Positions 55,137 through 63,305 of a DNA stretch of 64,000 bases are shown in pieces. Origin of the DNA: Catellatospora coxensis (lineage in GTDB: Bacteria > Actinomycetota > Actinomycetes > Mycobacteriales > Micromonosporaceae); contig NZ_BONI01000053.1 in assembly GCF_016862635.1 (NCBI RefSeq), forward strand, positions 1 to 64,000. The letters are read 5' to 3'. Under the pieces are notes generated by a model. It worked only from the letters and a program-made list of their open reading frames with translations, searched no databases and was not told the DNA's origin. How positions within the stretch are numbered: position 1 is the stretch's first letter; each line of letters starts with the position of its first letter. A program made the position numbers and the translations under genes.

Positions 55137-55291
55137 CGGATGCTCCTCGGCGGTGGTCGACGCCGCAGCACCCGGGGGTCGGTGGCACGGTGGCGTCGCT
55201 GGCAGCGTCCGGCGAAGTGTAGTCGCTGCTCCGGCCGTCCCTGACGGTGAGCCGCGCCGGGCCGTCGCAGCCCGGCAGCCTCCGGACCGCT

Positions 55292-55474
55292 TCAGCGGTC
55301 AGCGGCCACCAGGTCGTCGAGCAGGGCCTTGACCCTGTCGCGGATCTCGTCGCGGATCGGGCGTACGGCGTCGATGCCCTGCCCGGCGGGGTCGTCGAGC
55401 TTCCAGTCCTCGTGGCGCTGGCCCGGAAAGTACGGGCACACGTCACCGCAGCCCATCGTGATGACCACGCGCAT
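55292..55474 (-). pseudogene. arsC: Truncated arsenate reductase, C-terminal part only
   Basis: The 60 codons from ATG 55474 read the last third of a thioredoxin-type ArsC: VVITMGCGDVCPYFPGQR, DWKLDDPAGQ and VRPIRDEIRDRVKALL. The N-terminal phosphatase loop (CxxxxxR) that does the chemistry is absent, and a stop codon lies seven codons upstream in frame. The remnant follows the nucleotidyltransferase gene by 21 nt. It is non-functional as an arsenate reductase. Confidence 0.75.
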
Positions 55475-55495
55475 GCGCCGTCGCGGCGATCTGCC

Positions 55496-56308
55496 TCACG
55501 CTGGCCGCGACGCCGACAGGGTGACCGCATCGAGATCGGCGAACAGTTCGCGTGGCACCTCACCGCCGACACGCTCGGCGAGCGCGACCCAGAACCGGCG
55601 GCCGCAGACCCATGCGGTGGCGATGGCCTCGCCGACGGCACCGGCCTCGGCCGCGGTGACGGTCCGGCGGAGCGGATCGACCAGCTCGACGCCGAGGTCG
55701 AACTCCGCCCGGCGGGACGGTGTCAGCCAGTGTCCGGTCCTGCCCTCGGCCAGGCGCGCCATCCACAGCAGGTAGCGCTGGGCGTGCGACAGGGCGTCGA
55801 CGGCGCGCAGCAGTTCGCCGCGCTGCGCCACGTGGTACGCCAGGACGAGCCAGTTGGCGAAGCGTCCGCACAGCTCGTCGATCTCTTTCGCGCTGGTCGG
55901 CAGATGAGGACGAGCGGGCAGCGCGTCCAAGGCCTGCCGCAGCGCGCCGGTGCGGTCGAGCACGATCATGCGGTCGGTCGGGGCACTGCGGGCGGGCCAC
56001 CCGGCGACGGAGGCGATGTCGTCGGCCGTCGCGAAGTGGAACTCGCCGCGGATCAGGTCCGGGAAGAACACCACGTGGGAACCGAACTCGTTCACCACCA
56101 CGTGGCGAACGGAGCCGACCCGGTCGAGCCAGGCGCGGTGGTCGAGCGCTGGGGCGTGGTTCCCGCCGAAGAACAGCCAGAACTCGACATCGCTGTGCGC
56201 GTCGGCCTCGCCTTGTGCGAAGGAGCCGTACGTGAGCGCGGCGACGAGGTGCTCATCGGCCTGGCAGAGTTCCCGTACGCGGGCGATCAGATGTTCTTGG
56301 GGCAGCAC
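55496..56308 (-). CDS. Lincosamide nucleotidyltransferase-like protein (Lnu type)
   Basis: A 270-residue nucleotidyltransferase. The active-site motif reads YGSFAQGEADAHSDVEFWLFF, the GSF...D-x-E pattern of the polymerase-beta fold; NEFGSHVVFFPDLIRGEFHF and the C-terminal helical half fit the Lnu(F)/Lnu(B) group, which adenylates lincosamides. Length matches that group. Whether it confers resistance cannot be judged from sequence. GTG 56308 is used. It may be a captured gene, as it is wedged between an oxidoreductase operon and a broken arsC. Confidence 0.7.
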   Translation of the reverse strand: MLPQEHLIARVRELCQADEHLVAALTYGSFAQGEADAHSDVEFWLFFGGNHAPALDHRAWLDRVGSVRHVVVNEFGSHVVFFPDLIRGEFHFATADDIASVAGWPARSAPTDRMIVLDRTGALRQALDALPARPHLPTSAKEIDELCGRFANWLVLAYHVAQRGELLRAVDALSHAQRYLLWMARLAEGRTGHWLTPSRRAEFDLGVELVDPLRRTVTAAEAGAVGEAIATAWVCGRRFWVALAERVGGEVPRELFADLDAVTLSASRPA

Positions 56309-56377
56309 CGGCTGACCCTAGCCGCCTTGACACCATCTCGGCCGCCCGATTTCAGAGCCCTGTTCGGTGGCGAGCGA

Positions 56378-57073
56378 CTACCCCCGTGCCAGGGCGACGG
56401 CGCGGCCGCGTTCCGATTGCGGGAAGCGGTCGAGCCGGGCCCGGACCTCGGCGGCGTCGACGTCGGCGCCGAACAGTTCGGTGCCCGGCTCGAACCGGAT
56501 GCCCTCGGCCAGCGGACCGGCCACCACCGGGTCGAAGCCGAGCGCGTCGATCAGCGCGGCGACCGCGGCGACGTCGGCGGCGCCGTCCCCGGCGATCGCG
56601 ACGGCGGTCCGTCCCGCCTGCCCGGTGGCACGCGCCTGGTCCTCGATGTCGTGGTAGCCGACGTGGTTGAACGCCTTCACGACGCGAGCCCCGGGCAGGT
56701 ACGCCTGCACGGTCTCGCTGGACGAGGTACGCGGGTCGGTGAGGTCGTCCCGGATGCCGTCGACCTCCCACCAGTAGTTCATGGCGTCGACGACGAGCTT
56801 GCCGCGCAGCGTGTCCGCGTCGAGGCTGCGGTACTTGCCCAGTGGCAGGGCCAGCACGACGGTGTCGGCGCGGACGGCCGCGTCGCGGGCGGTGACGGCG
56901 GCCGCGCCGGGCACGAGCACCTCGACGGTGAGCGCGATCTTGGCCGGGTCCCCCGACCCGGCGATGAGCACCCGGTATCCGGCGGCCACGGCGAGCCGCC
57001 CGAGGACGGTGCCCAGCTTGCCCGCGCCGAGGATGCCGAGGGTCCGCGGACCGTCCGGGGCGATGTCGTTCAT
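56378..57073 (-). CDS. NADPH-dependent F420 reductase-like protein
   Basis: A 231-residue Rossmann protein. The dinucleotide motif is [24 protein letters not shown] with GSGDPAKI as the 2'-phosphate loop; [26 protein letters not shown] and [15 protein letters not shown] are typical of F420:NADPH oxidoreductase-like enzymes. It would exchange hydride between NADPH and F420. It lies 36 nt after the two luciferase-like monooxygenase genes, forming an operon with possible F420 or flavin users. Confidence 0.82.
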   Translation of the reverse strand: MNDIAPDGPRTLGILGAGKLGTVLGRLAVAAGYRVLIAGSGDPAKIALTVEVLVPGAAAVTARDAAVRADTVVLALPLGKYRSLDADTLRGKLVVDAMNYWWEVDGIRDDLTDPRTSSSETVQAYLPGARVVKAFNHVGYHDIEDQARATGQAGRTAVAIAGDGAADVAAVAALIDALGFDPVVAGPLAEGIRFEPGTELFGADVDAAEVRARLDRFPQSERGRAVALARG

Positions 57074-57108
57074 CTCGTGTCCTTCGGGGTCGATGCCGTG
57101 CCGGCGGG

Positions 57109-58140
57109 TCAGGCGGCGAGCAGGTCGCGGACCATGGGGATGACCTTCGTGCCGTACAGCTCGACGGCCCGCAGGCGGGCGCTCACCGGCTGCGCGCCCG
57201 CGGTGTAGATGAGGTCGAACCGGCCGACGCCCAGCGTGCGGACCGTCTGGGCGATCTTGCGAGCGACCGTGTCCGGTGAGCCGATGTACAGCGACCCGTG
57301 CTCGACCTCGGCGTCGAACTCGGCGCGGCGGATCGGCGGCCAGCCCCGCAGCGCGCCGATCCGGTCGCGGATGACCCGGTAGTGCGGCCAGAAGATCTCC
57401 TTGGCCTGCTCGTCGGTGTCGGCGACGAAGCCGGGCGAGTGCATGCCGACCGGGTACGCGGTGGTGCCGAGCTGCTCGGCCGCGCGCCGGTACAGCTCGA
57501 TGTAGGGGGCGAAGCGGCCGGGCTGCCCGCCGATGATCGCGAGCATGAGCGGGAGTCCGTGGCGCGCGGTGCGCACCACCGACTGCGGCGAGCCGCCGAC
57601 GCCGACCCAGGTGCGCAGCCGGCCGGACTCGGTCTTCGGGAACACGTCGGCGTCGCGCAGCGGGGCGCGCACGGTGCCGCTCCAGGTGACCGGCTGCTCG
57701 TCGAGCAGCTTCACGAACAGGTCGATCTTCTCCTCGAACAGCACGTCGTAGTCGGCCAGGTCGTAGCCGAACAGCGGGAACGACTCGGTGAACGAGCCGC
57801 GCCCGAGGATGACCTCGGCGCGGCCGTTCGACAGCGCGTCGACGGTGGCGAAGCGCTGGAACACCCGGACCGGGTCGTCGGAGCTGAGCACGGTCACCCC
57901 GGAGCCGAGGCGGATGCGCTTGGTACGGGTGGCGATCCCGGCCAGCACGGTCTCGGGCGTCGACACCGAGTACTCCGGCCGGTGGTGCTCGCCGACGGCC
58001 AGGGCGTCGACGCCGAGGTCGTCGGCGAGCACCGCCTCGTCGACGACCTGCCGGATCGCGGCGGCGTAGGAGACCGGCCGGCCGGCGTCGTCGTCCGGCA
58101 CGTCGCCGAAGGTGTCGAGGCCGAACACGAGGTCAGACAT
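57109..58140 (-). CDS. LLM-class flavin/F420-dependent oxidoreductase 1
   Basis: A 343-residue TIM-barrel enzyme of the bacterial-luciferase-like group: [62 protein letters not shown] and a late [12 protein letters not shown]. Substrate unknown. Its ATG overlaps the stop of the next paralog by 8 nt. The two genes are tandem paralogs from a duplication. They face the MarR gene across a double operator. Confidence 0.87.
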   Translation of the reverse strand: MSDLVFGLDTFGDVPDDDAGRPVSYAAAIRQVVDEAVLADDLGVDALAVGEHHRPEYSVSTPETVLAGIATRTKRIRLGSGVTVLSSDDPVRVFQRFATVDALSNGRAEVILGRGSFTESFPLFGYDLADYDVLFEEKIDLFVKLLDEQPVTWSGTVRAPLRDADVFPKTESGRLRTWVGVGGSPQSVVRTARHGLPLMLAIIGGQPGRFAPYIELYRRAAEQLGTTAYPVGMHSPGFVADTDEQAKEIFWPHYRVIRDRIGALRGWPPIRRAEFDAEVEHGSLYIGSPDTVARKIAQTVRTLGVGRFDLIYTAGAQPVSARLRAVELYGTKVIPMVRDLLAA

Positions 58141-59182
58141 GGGCGGGCTCCTTCGCGAGCAGTTCGCGTACCCGCGGGGCGACCTCGCTGCCGAACAGCT
58201 CGATGCTGCGGGCGCGGGCGGCTCGGGGCAGGCGCATGATGTCGTACTTGAGGTCGAAGCGGCTGAGCCGCAGGTCACGGGCCATCATCGCGATCTTGCG
58301 GGCGACCGTGTCGGGCGAGCCGACGAACAGCGCGCCTTCGGCCAGCTCGGCGGCGTAGCGTTCGCGGGTCGGCGCGTAGAAGCCGCGCTCGCGGGCGAGC
58401 TGGGTGACGACCGGCTGCCAGTACCGCCACCAGGTCTCCACGGCTTCTTCGTCGGTGTCGGCGACCAGGCCGAGCGAGTGCTGCGCGATGGGCAGCGGGG
58501 CGTGCCCGAACTTCTCCAGCGCGCGCAGGTACAGCTCGACGTTGCCGGCGAAGCGCTGCGGGCGGCCGCCGATGATCGCCATCATGAGCGGCAGCCCGTA
58601 GCGGGCGGCGCGCACCACCGAGTCGGGGCTGCCGCCGACGCCGATCCAGGTGGGGATGCCGCCTTCGGGCATCCGCGGGTGCAGCCGCTGCCCGGTCAGC
58701 GGGGTGCGTACGCTGCCCGACCAGGTGACCGCGTCCTCCCGCTGCAGGCGCATGAACAGATCGAGCTTCTCCTCGAACAGGCGCTCGTAGTCGGCGAGGT
58801 CGTAGCCGAACAGCGGGAACGACTCGGTCGCCGAGGCCCGGCCGAGCACGAGCTGGGCCCGGCCGCCGGACACCGCGTCCAGCGTCGCGAACTCGTGGTA
58901 CAGCCGGACGGGGTCGTTCGTGCTCAGCACGGTGACCGAGGTGCCCAGCCGGATCCGCTCGGTGGCCCGGGCGATCGCGGCGAGCAGCACGGGCGTCGCC
59001 GAGTCGGTGAAACCCTCCCGGTAGTGCTCGCCGACGCTGAACACGTCGAGCCCGACGGAGTCGGCGAGCTGCGCCTCCTCGACGATCAGCCGCAGGGTCT
59101 CGGCGTCGCTCAGCAGCCGGTCGCCGTCGGTGGCGACCTCGCCGAACGAGTTGAGGCCCAGTGCGAAGCCTTCGGTCGTCAT
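58133..59182 (-). CDS. LLM-class flavin/F420-dependent oxidoreductase 2
   Basis: A 349-residue luciferase-like oxidoreductase closely parallel to its downstream neighbour ([90 protein letters not shown]). It is the first gene of the operon; ATG 59182 follows GGGGAGAG. Predicted transcription starts inside the MarR palindrome at 59218-59231. Confidence 0.87.
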   Translation of the reverse strand: MTTEGFALGLNSFGEVATDGDRLLSDAETLRLIVEEAQLADSVGLDVFSVGEHYREGFTDSATPVLLAAIARATERIRLGTSVTVLSTNDPVRLYHEFATLDAVSGGRAQLVLGRASATESFPLFGYDLADYERLFEEKLDLFMRLQREDAVTWSGSVRTPLTGQRLHPRMPEGGIPTWIGVGGSPDSVVRAARYGLPLMMAIIGGRPQRFAGNVELYLRALEKFGHAPLPIAQHSLGLVADTDEEAVETWWRYWQPVVTQLARERGFYAPTRERYAAELAEGALFVGSPDTVARKIAMMARDLRLSRFDLKYDIMRLPRAARARSIELFGSEVAPRVRELLAKEPAHV

Positions 59183-59215
59183 GCTCTCCCCCTGCCCCAC
59201 CGCGCTCCGCACGGC

Positions 59216-59262
59216 TGATTGACATGTCAATTAGTAGCTCCGGTATGATTGACATGTCAATT
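59216..59262. promoter_or_regulatory. Double MarR operator with embedded divergent promoters
   Basis: Two identical 14-bp palindromes ATTGACATGTCAAT lie at 59218-59231 and 59248-59261, 30 bp apart. Each contains TTGACA. For the rightward promoter the -35 is 59219-59224 and TATGAT at 59244-59249 the -10 (19 nt). For the leftward promoter the -35 is in the right palindrome (59255-59260) and TACTAA at 59231-59236 (minus strand) the -10 (18 nt). Confidence 0.8.
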
Positions 59263-59271
59263 GGAGGCGGG

Positions 59272-59787
59272 ATGACCCACGACACACCTCGGCCGCGCCG
59301 GACACGCCGGCTGCCGACCACCGAGGAGCTGCGCATCTGGCGCGACTTCATCGAGACGGCGGAGGTGTTGCGGTCCGCGCTCACCGCGCGCCTGCAGAGC
59401 GAGTCGTCGCTGTCGTCAGGCGACTACGCGGTCCTGCTCGCCCTCAGCGAGGCCGACGGCCACCGGATGCGCTCCTCGGAACTCGCGGCGCACATCGACT
59501 GGGAGCGCAGCCGCCTCTCGCACCACCTGGGCCGGATGGAGCGGCGCGACCTGATCCGCCGCGAGGAGTGCGCCGCCGACAGCCGCGGCGCGGAGATCGT
59601 GCTGACGGCCACCGGCCTGCGGTCGTTCCGGCAGTCGACGGTGCCGCACCTGCGTGCCATACGCGAGCTGTTCGTGGACGCGCTCAGCCACGACCAGCTC
59701 GTCGCGGCCGGCGACCTCGCCGCCACGCTCCGGGCCCACCTCGCCGCCTCCGGCAGGCAGCGCCCCGCGCCCGCGAAGACCGGCTGA
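59272..59787 (+). CDS. MarR-family transcriptional regulator
   Basis: A 171-residue winged-helix regulator: RIWRDFIETAEVLRSALTARL, LSSGDYAVLLALSEADGHRMRSSELAAHIDWERSRLSHHLGRMERRDLIRREECAADSRGAEIVLTATG. The basic N-terminal tail may add DNA contacts. ATG 59272 follows GGAGG; the longer upstream reading crosses the operator. It should repress itself and the oxidoreductase operon and respond to a small ligand. Confidence 0.88.
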   Translation: MTHDTPRPRRTRRLPTTEELRIWRDFIETAEVLRSALTARLQSESSLSSGDYAVLLALSEADGHRMRSSELAAHIDWERSRLSHHLGRMERRDLIRREECAADSRGAEIVLTATGLRSFRQSTVPHLRAIRELFVDALSHDQLVAAGDLAATLRAHLAASGRQRPAPAKTG

Positions 59788-59802
59788 CCCGCCGACGGGC
59801 GT

Positions 59803-59829
59803 GGCCGGGCCCGAGTGCCGGGCCCGGCC
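59803..59829. terminator. Hairpin terminator between MarR and DUF948 genes
   Basis: Perfect 11-bp arms 59803-59813 and 59819-59829, AGTGC loop, between convergent genes ending at 59787 and 59837. Confidence 0.65.
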
Positions 59830-59836
59830 GTTCACG

Positions 59837-60235
59837 TCACTGGCGGTGGTTGCGCGCGGCGAGCGCCCGCCGGATGCCGAAGGCCAGCGTGGCCGCCTTG
59901 CCGACCGGCGTCGCCGACGCGCCGGTGATCGCGTCGGCGACCTTGGCGATGTTCGCCGCCGCCGACGACAGCGGCCCGGTGACCGCGTCGACGCGGACGA
60001 GCTGGACGTTGATGCCGTCCAACGTGGTCTGCACCTGCCCGACGGTGGTGTTCACCTCGCCGACGGTGTTGTTGACGTTGTCCAGCAGCGGGCCCGTCTT
60101 GGCGGTCACCTCACGGATCATGTCGGTGGTCGCGTCGACGGTGCGCCGCAGCCGCAGGATGGGCACCGCGAGCACCAGCACGAGCATCGCGAAGGCTCCC
60201 GCGGCGACCAGTGCCGCGATCTCCGTACCGGACAT
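59837..60235 (-). CDS. DUF948-type membrane-anchored coiled-coil protein
   Basis: A 132-residue protein: one N-terminal membrane helix (about 6-27), then a helical stretch rich in hydrophobic heptads (TTDMIREVTAKTGPLLDNVNNTVGEVNTTVGQV), as in DUF948. The cytoplasmic helix may self-associate. It follows the gene at 60242 by 6 nt, one envelope-related operon. Confidence 0.75.
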   Translation of the reverse strand: MSGTEIAALVAAGAFAMLVLVLAVPILRLRRTVDATTDMIREVTAKTGPLLDNVNNTVGEVNTTVGQVQTTLDGINVQLVRVDAVTGPLSSAAANIAKVADAITGASATPVGKAATLAFGIRRALAARNHRQ

Positions 60236-60241
60236 CGGCGG

Positions 60242-60604
60242 CTACTTCTTCGTCCCGGCCGAGCTGCGGCCCAGCAACCAGCCGACCAGGAACACCGCCG
60301 CGCCGGTCGCCCACGGGGTGGGATTGCGGCGGATGTTGTCCAGCAGGCCCCGCCCGGCGGCCTCCCACTCGTCGGCCGTACGCGGCAGGCGGTCGTTGAC
60401 CGCGGTGAGCGCCTCGGCGGCCGCGTCCTTGGCCACCACCGCGGTGTGGGCGACGTTGGCCTTGAGCTCGCCCGCGCCGGCGGCCAGCGCGTGCCCGGTG
60501 TCGATCGCGGCCTGCTTCGCCTCGGCGGCCTTCTCGGCCACGGCCGCCCCGGCCGTGTTCAGCGCGTCCTGCGCGCTGGCGATGGCGTCGTCCTTGCTTG
60601 GCAT
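60242..60604 (-). CDS. Ala-rich coiled-coil protein with C-terminal membrane anchor
   Basis: A 120-residue protein: an Ala/Lys/Glu-rich amphipathic helix (DDAIASAQDALNTAGAAVAEKAAEAKQAA...) and one membrane helix near 105-115 (TGAAVFLVGWLLG), similar in style to DUF3618-like stress or envelope proteins. ATG 60604 has GGGGAG upstream. Function unknown. Confidence 0.6.
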   Translation of the reverse strand: MPSKDDAIASAQDALNTAGAAVAEKAAEAKQAAIDTGHALAAGAGELKANVAHTAVVAKDAAAEALTAVNDRLPRTADEWEAAGRGLLDNIRRNPTPWATGAAVFLVGWLLGRSSAGTKK

Positions 60605-60675
60605 GTCATCTCCCCAAAATGGTGTGTGGTGTTGGCTGGCCGATACCCGCTCGCGCGCCGCATATGCCACCGCGG

Positions 60676-63051
60676 TCATTCGGTCGGCGCTGCCGCGACC
60701 GGCGCATCGCGTGGCACCGGCCCGGTTCTGGTCGGCGCGTCATCAGGCCCCGGCTCGGTGCTGTTCGGCGCGTCATCGGGCACCGTCTCGGCAGGCTGCC
60801 GGCGCCTTTGCGAGAAGCGGCCGAACAGCCGCCGTCCGGGCCATTCGCTGGCCGATCCGAGCACCGTCAGCAGCGCCGGGGCGAGGATCGACCGGACGAT
60901 GAACGCGTCGATGAGGATGCCGACCGCCAGCGCGAACGCGAGTTCCCGGAACGGGCGCAGCGGCACCATGGCGAGCAGGCCGAAGCTGACCGCCAGGGTG
61001 AACGCGGCGATGCGGATCGCGTGCGCCGACTGCGGCAGCGTGATGGCGAGCGCCTCGCGCAGCGGCCGGCCCCGGGCCTCCTTCCAGGCGGGGCCGATGC
61101 CGAAGATGTTGTAGTCCGAGCCCAGCGCCACCAGCAGCACCGCGGCGGCGAACGGCACGTAGAAGGTCAGGCCGTCGGCGTGCAGGACGTCCTGGAACAG
61201 CCAGGTGGTCAGGCCGAGCGTGGCGCCGATGGCGAGCACGCTGCAGGCGAGCAGGCCGATGGGGGCCACCAGCGCGCGCAGGAACAGCATGAGGAACAGC
61301 AGGTTGGCCGCGAGCGCCGCGAGCGCGATCCGGCCCAGATCCTGTTCGGTCTGCTCGACGATGAGCTGCGCGATGGCGGTGTCGCCGCCGAGGCTGGTCT
61401 GCACGTCCGTCAGCCCGGCCGACCGCACCAGACCGGGCAGGTCCTGCTGCAGCCGGGACAGGGTCTGCACGGCGCGGGCGCCCAGCGGTTCGTCGGCCAG
61501 GATCACCAGGTATCGCGCGGCGGTGCCGTCGGCCGCGCGGAACACGTGCAGATCCTGCGGGATCGCGTCGTCGGCTGGGCCGAGCACGGCGGCCACCCCG
61601 GGCACCTTCCGCAGCGCCTCCTGCAGGCCGGCGAGCTCCTTCTCCCGGGAGCCCACTCCCTGCCCCTCGACTAGCACCTCGGTCGGCGAGAGGATGCCCT
61701 CGGCGAAACCCTGCTGCGCCTGCATGGCGGCCTGGCGGGTCGGATGGTCGGCGGGCAGCGCCTCCACGAACGACACCCCGAGTGCGAGGTCGCGTACCGG
61801 AAGGGCCGCTGTGATCAGCCCGGCGACGCACAGCAGCAGCACCGGGACGGCGACCACGGGCCGGGTCAGCAGCCGCGACCACCGCCCGCTGCCGACCTCG
61901 GGCTCCGCGCGCTCCACCGCGGCGTCCCGGCCACGGCGCGGCGACCACAGCACCGCCCGGCCCAGGATGGCCAGCAGCGCCGGCACCAGGGTGACCGACA
62001 CCAGCATGCCGATCAGCACGGCCAACGCCATGCCCGGCCCGAACGCGCGGAACGCCGCCGAGCCGGCCACCACCAGCGCACCGGTGCCGGCCGCGGCGGT
62101 CGCCCCGGCGGTGGCGATGATCGGGGTGAACCGGGCCGTGGCGGTCTCGGCCGCTTCCAGCCGGTGCGCGCCCGCGGCGAGCTGGGTGCGCGCCGCGGCC
62201 AGGTAGAACACGACGTAGTCGGTGACCACGCCGAGCAGCAGCGCCACCAGCAACGGCTGGGTCTCCTGCGGCACCGGCACGCCCAGCCGCTCGGCGAGCG
62301 CGCCGCCCACGTGCAGGGTCAGCAGGATCGCGACCCCGGCCACGCCCAGGGCCAGCAGCGGCGCGATCAGCGACCGGAACGCGACCGCGACGATGATGAA
62401 CACCGCGGCGACGGTGACGGCCTCCAGCCAGGGCAGCGTCGACAGGACGAGGTCGCCCTGCTCCACCCGGGCCGGGACCGATCCGGTCACCCCCACGACG
62501 GCGTCGTCGGCGTCGTAGTGCGCGGCGACGAACTTCTCGGCGGCGGCCAGCTGGCCGGCGAAGCTGACGTCCGGGGCGGTGAACAGCATGGTGATGACGG
62601 TGGTGCCGTTCTCCTGCGAGCCCGGCAGAAGCTGCAGCGTGTTGGTCACCGGCACCGCGGCGAGGATGGGCGCGGCGTCGGGATACTCGCCCTGCGTCAC
62701 GGCGCGGGCGCGGGCGACGGCCTCGGCCTGGACCGACAGCGGCAGCCCGTCGGGGTTGCGCTGCACCACGGAGACCCGGCTCAGCAGCGGGAAGCCGAAC
62801 TTCTCGAACGAGCGGACCTCGCTGCGCACCGCGGCGTTGTCGGTGGCCACGAGCTGGCCCAGGTCGCTGCCCCCGTGGCCGATGGCCGGCAGGTAAAGCA
62901 CCGACGCCGCGACCGCGGCGATCCACATCGCCACGACGACCCAGCGCAGCCACACCACGGAGATCGCGTAGTACTCCAGCAGGCGACTCGGCCGCCAGCG
63001 GCTGCGGACCGGCATCTCCTCGCCCGACGGCTGCGCCGCTGTCCCGCTCAC
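60676..63051 (-). CDS. MMPL-family RND-type transporter
   Basis: A 791-residue MMPL/RND membrane protein with two repeats of six helices and two large outer domains. Diagnostic pieces are VVAMWIAAVAASVLYLPAI, LLALLLGVVTDYVVFYLAAARTQLA, LLVALGSDYNIFGIGPAWKEA and RIAAFTLAVSFGLLAMVPLRPFRE. Members export lipids or siderophores or act in wall biogenesis. GTG 63051 is preferred because a 16-codon ORF with a strong ribosome site ends on it (GTGA); ATG 63015 is an alternative. The last 60 residues are a Pro/Asp-rich cytoplasmic tail. Confidence 0.85.
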   Translation of the reverse strand: MSGTAAQPSGEEMPVRSRWRPSRLLEYYAISVVWLRWVVVAMWIAAVAASVLYLPAIGHGGSDLGQLVATDNAAVRSEVRSFEKFGFPLLSRVSVVQRNPDGLPLSVQAEAVARARAVTQGEYPDAAPILAAVPVTNTLQLLPGSQENGTTVITMLFTAPDVSFAGQLAAAEKFVAAHYDADDAVVGVTGSVPARVEQGDLVLSTLPWLEAVTVAAVFIIVAVAFRSLIAPLLALGVAGVAILLTLHVGGALAERLGVPVPQETQPLLVALLLGVVTDYVVFYLAAARTQLAAGAHRLEAAETATARFTPIIATAGATAAAGTGALVVAGSAAFRAFGPGMALAVLIGMLVSVTLVPALLAILGRAVLWSPRRGRDAAVERAEPEVGSGRWSRLLTRPVVAVPVLLLCVAGLITAALPVRDLALGVSFVEALPADHPTRQAAMQAQQGFAEGILSPTEVLVEGQGVGSREKELAGLQEALRKVPGVAAVLGPADDAIPQDLHVFRAADGTAARYLVILADEPLGARAVQTLSRLQQDLPGLVRSAGLTDVQTSLGGDTAIAQLIVEQTEQDLGRIALAALAANLLFLMLFLRALVAPIGLLACSVLAIGATLGLTTWLFQDVLHADGLTFYVPFAAAVLLVALGSDYNIFGIGPAWKEARGRPLREALAITLPQSAHAIRIAAFTLAVSFGLLAMVPLRPFRELAFALAVGILIDAFIVRSILAPALLTVLGSASEWPGRRLFGRFSQRRRQPAETVPDDAPNSTEPGPDDAPTRTGPVPRDAPVAAAPTE

Positions 63052-63098
63052 GAGTGCACCCGCCCGGTGACGATGGGGTCCGACTGCCTCATCCGCAT
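63048..63098 (-). CDS. 16-codon upstream ORF coupled to the MMPL gene
   Basis: From ATG 63098 the strand encodes MRMRQSDPIVTGRVHS and a TGA at 63050-63048. It has a strong GGAGGA site before it, while the MMPL GTG lacks one. Its stop overlaps the MMPL GTG (GTGA). This is the pattern of a leader ORF for translational coupling. Whether the peptide itself matters is unknown. Confidence 0.5.
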   Translation of the reverse strand: MRMRQSDPIVTGRVHS

Positions 63099-63305
63099 GG
63101 TGTTTCCTCCTGTGGCGACACCTGTCGAACCGCCACGCGCAGCCCGCTGGGGGCCGTTTCCCGCGAAGCGGTTCGGCAGGGTGGGATTTCGTGAGTCGGG
63201 TACCCGGCCGACCGCGCGGCAAACGGCGACACCCGCGGTCGCGCACCGGCGTCGGGCGCGGCAGGGGCGCGTTAGCGGCGACGCTGCGGGCGGTATGGCA
63301 GGGAC

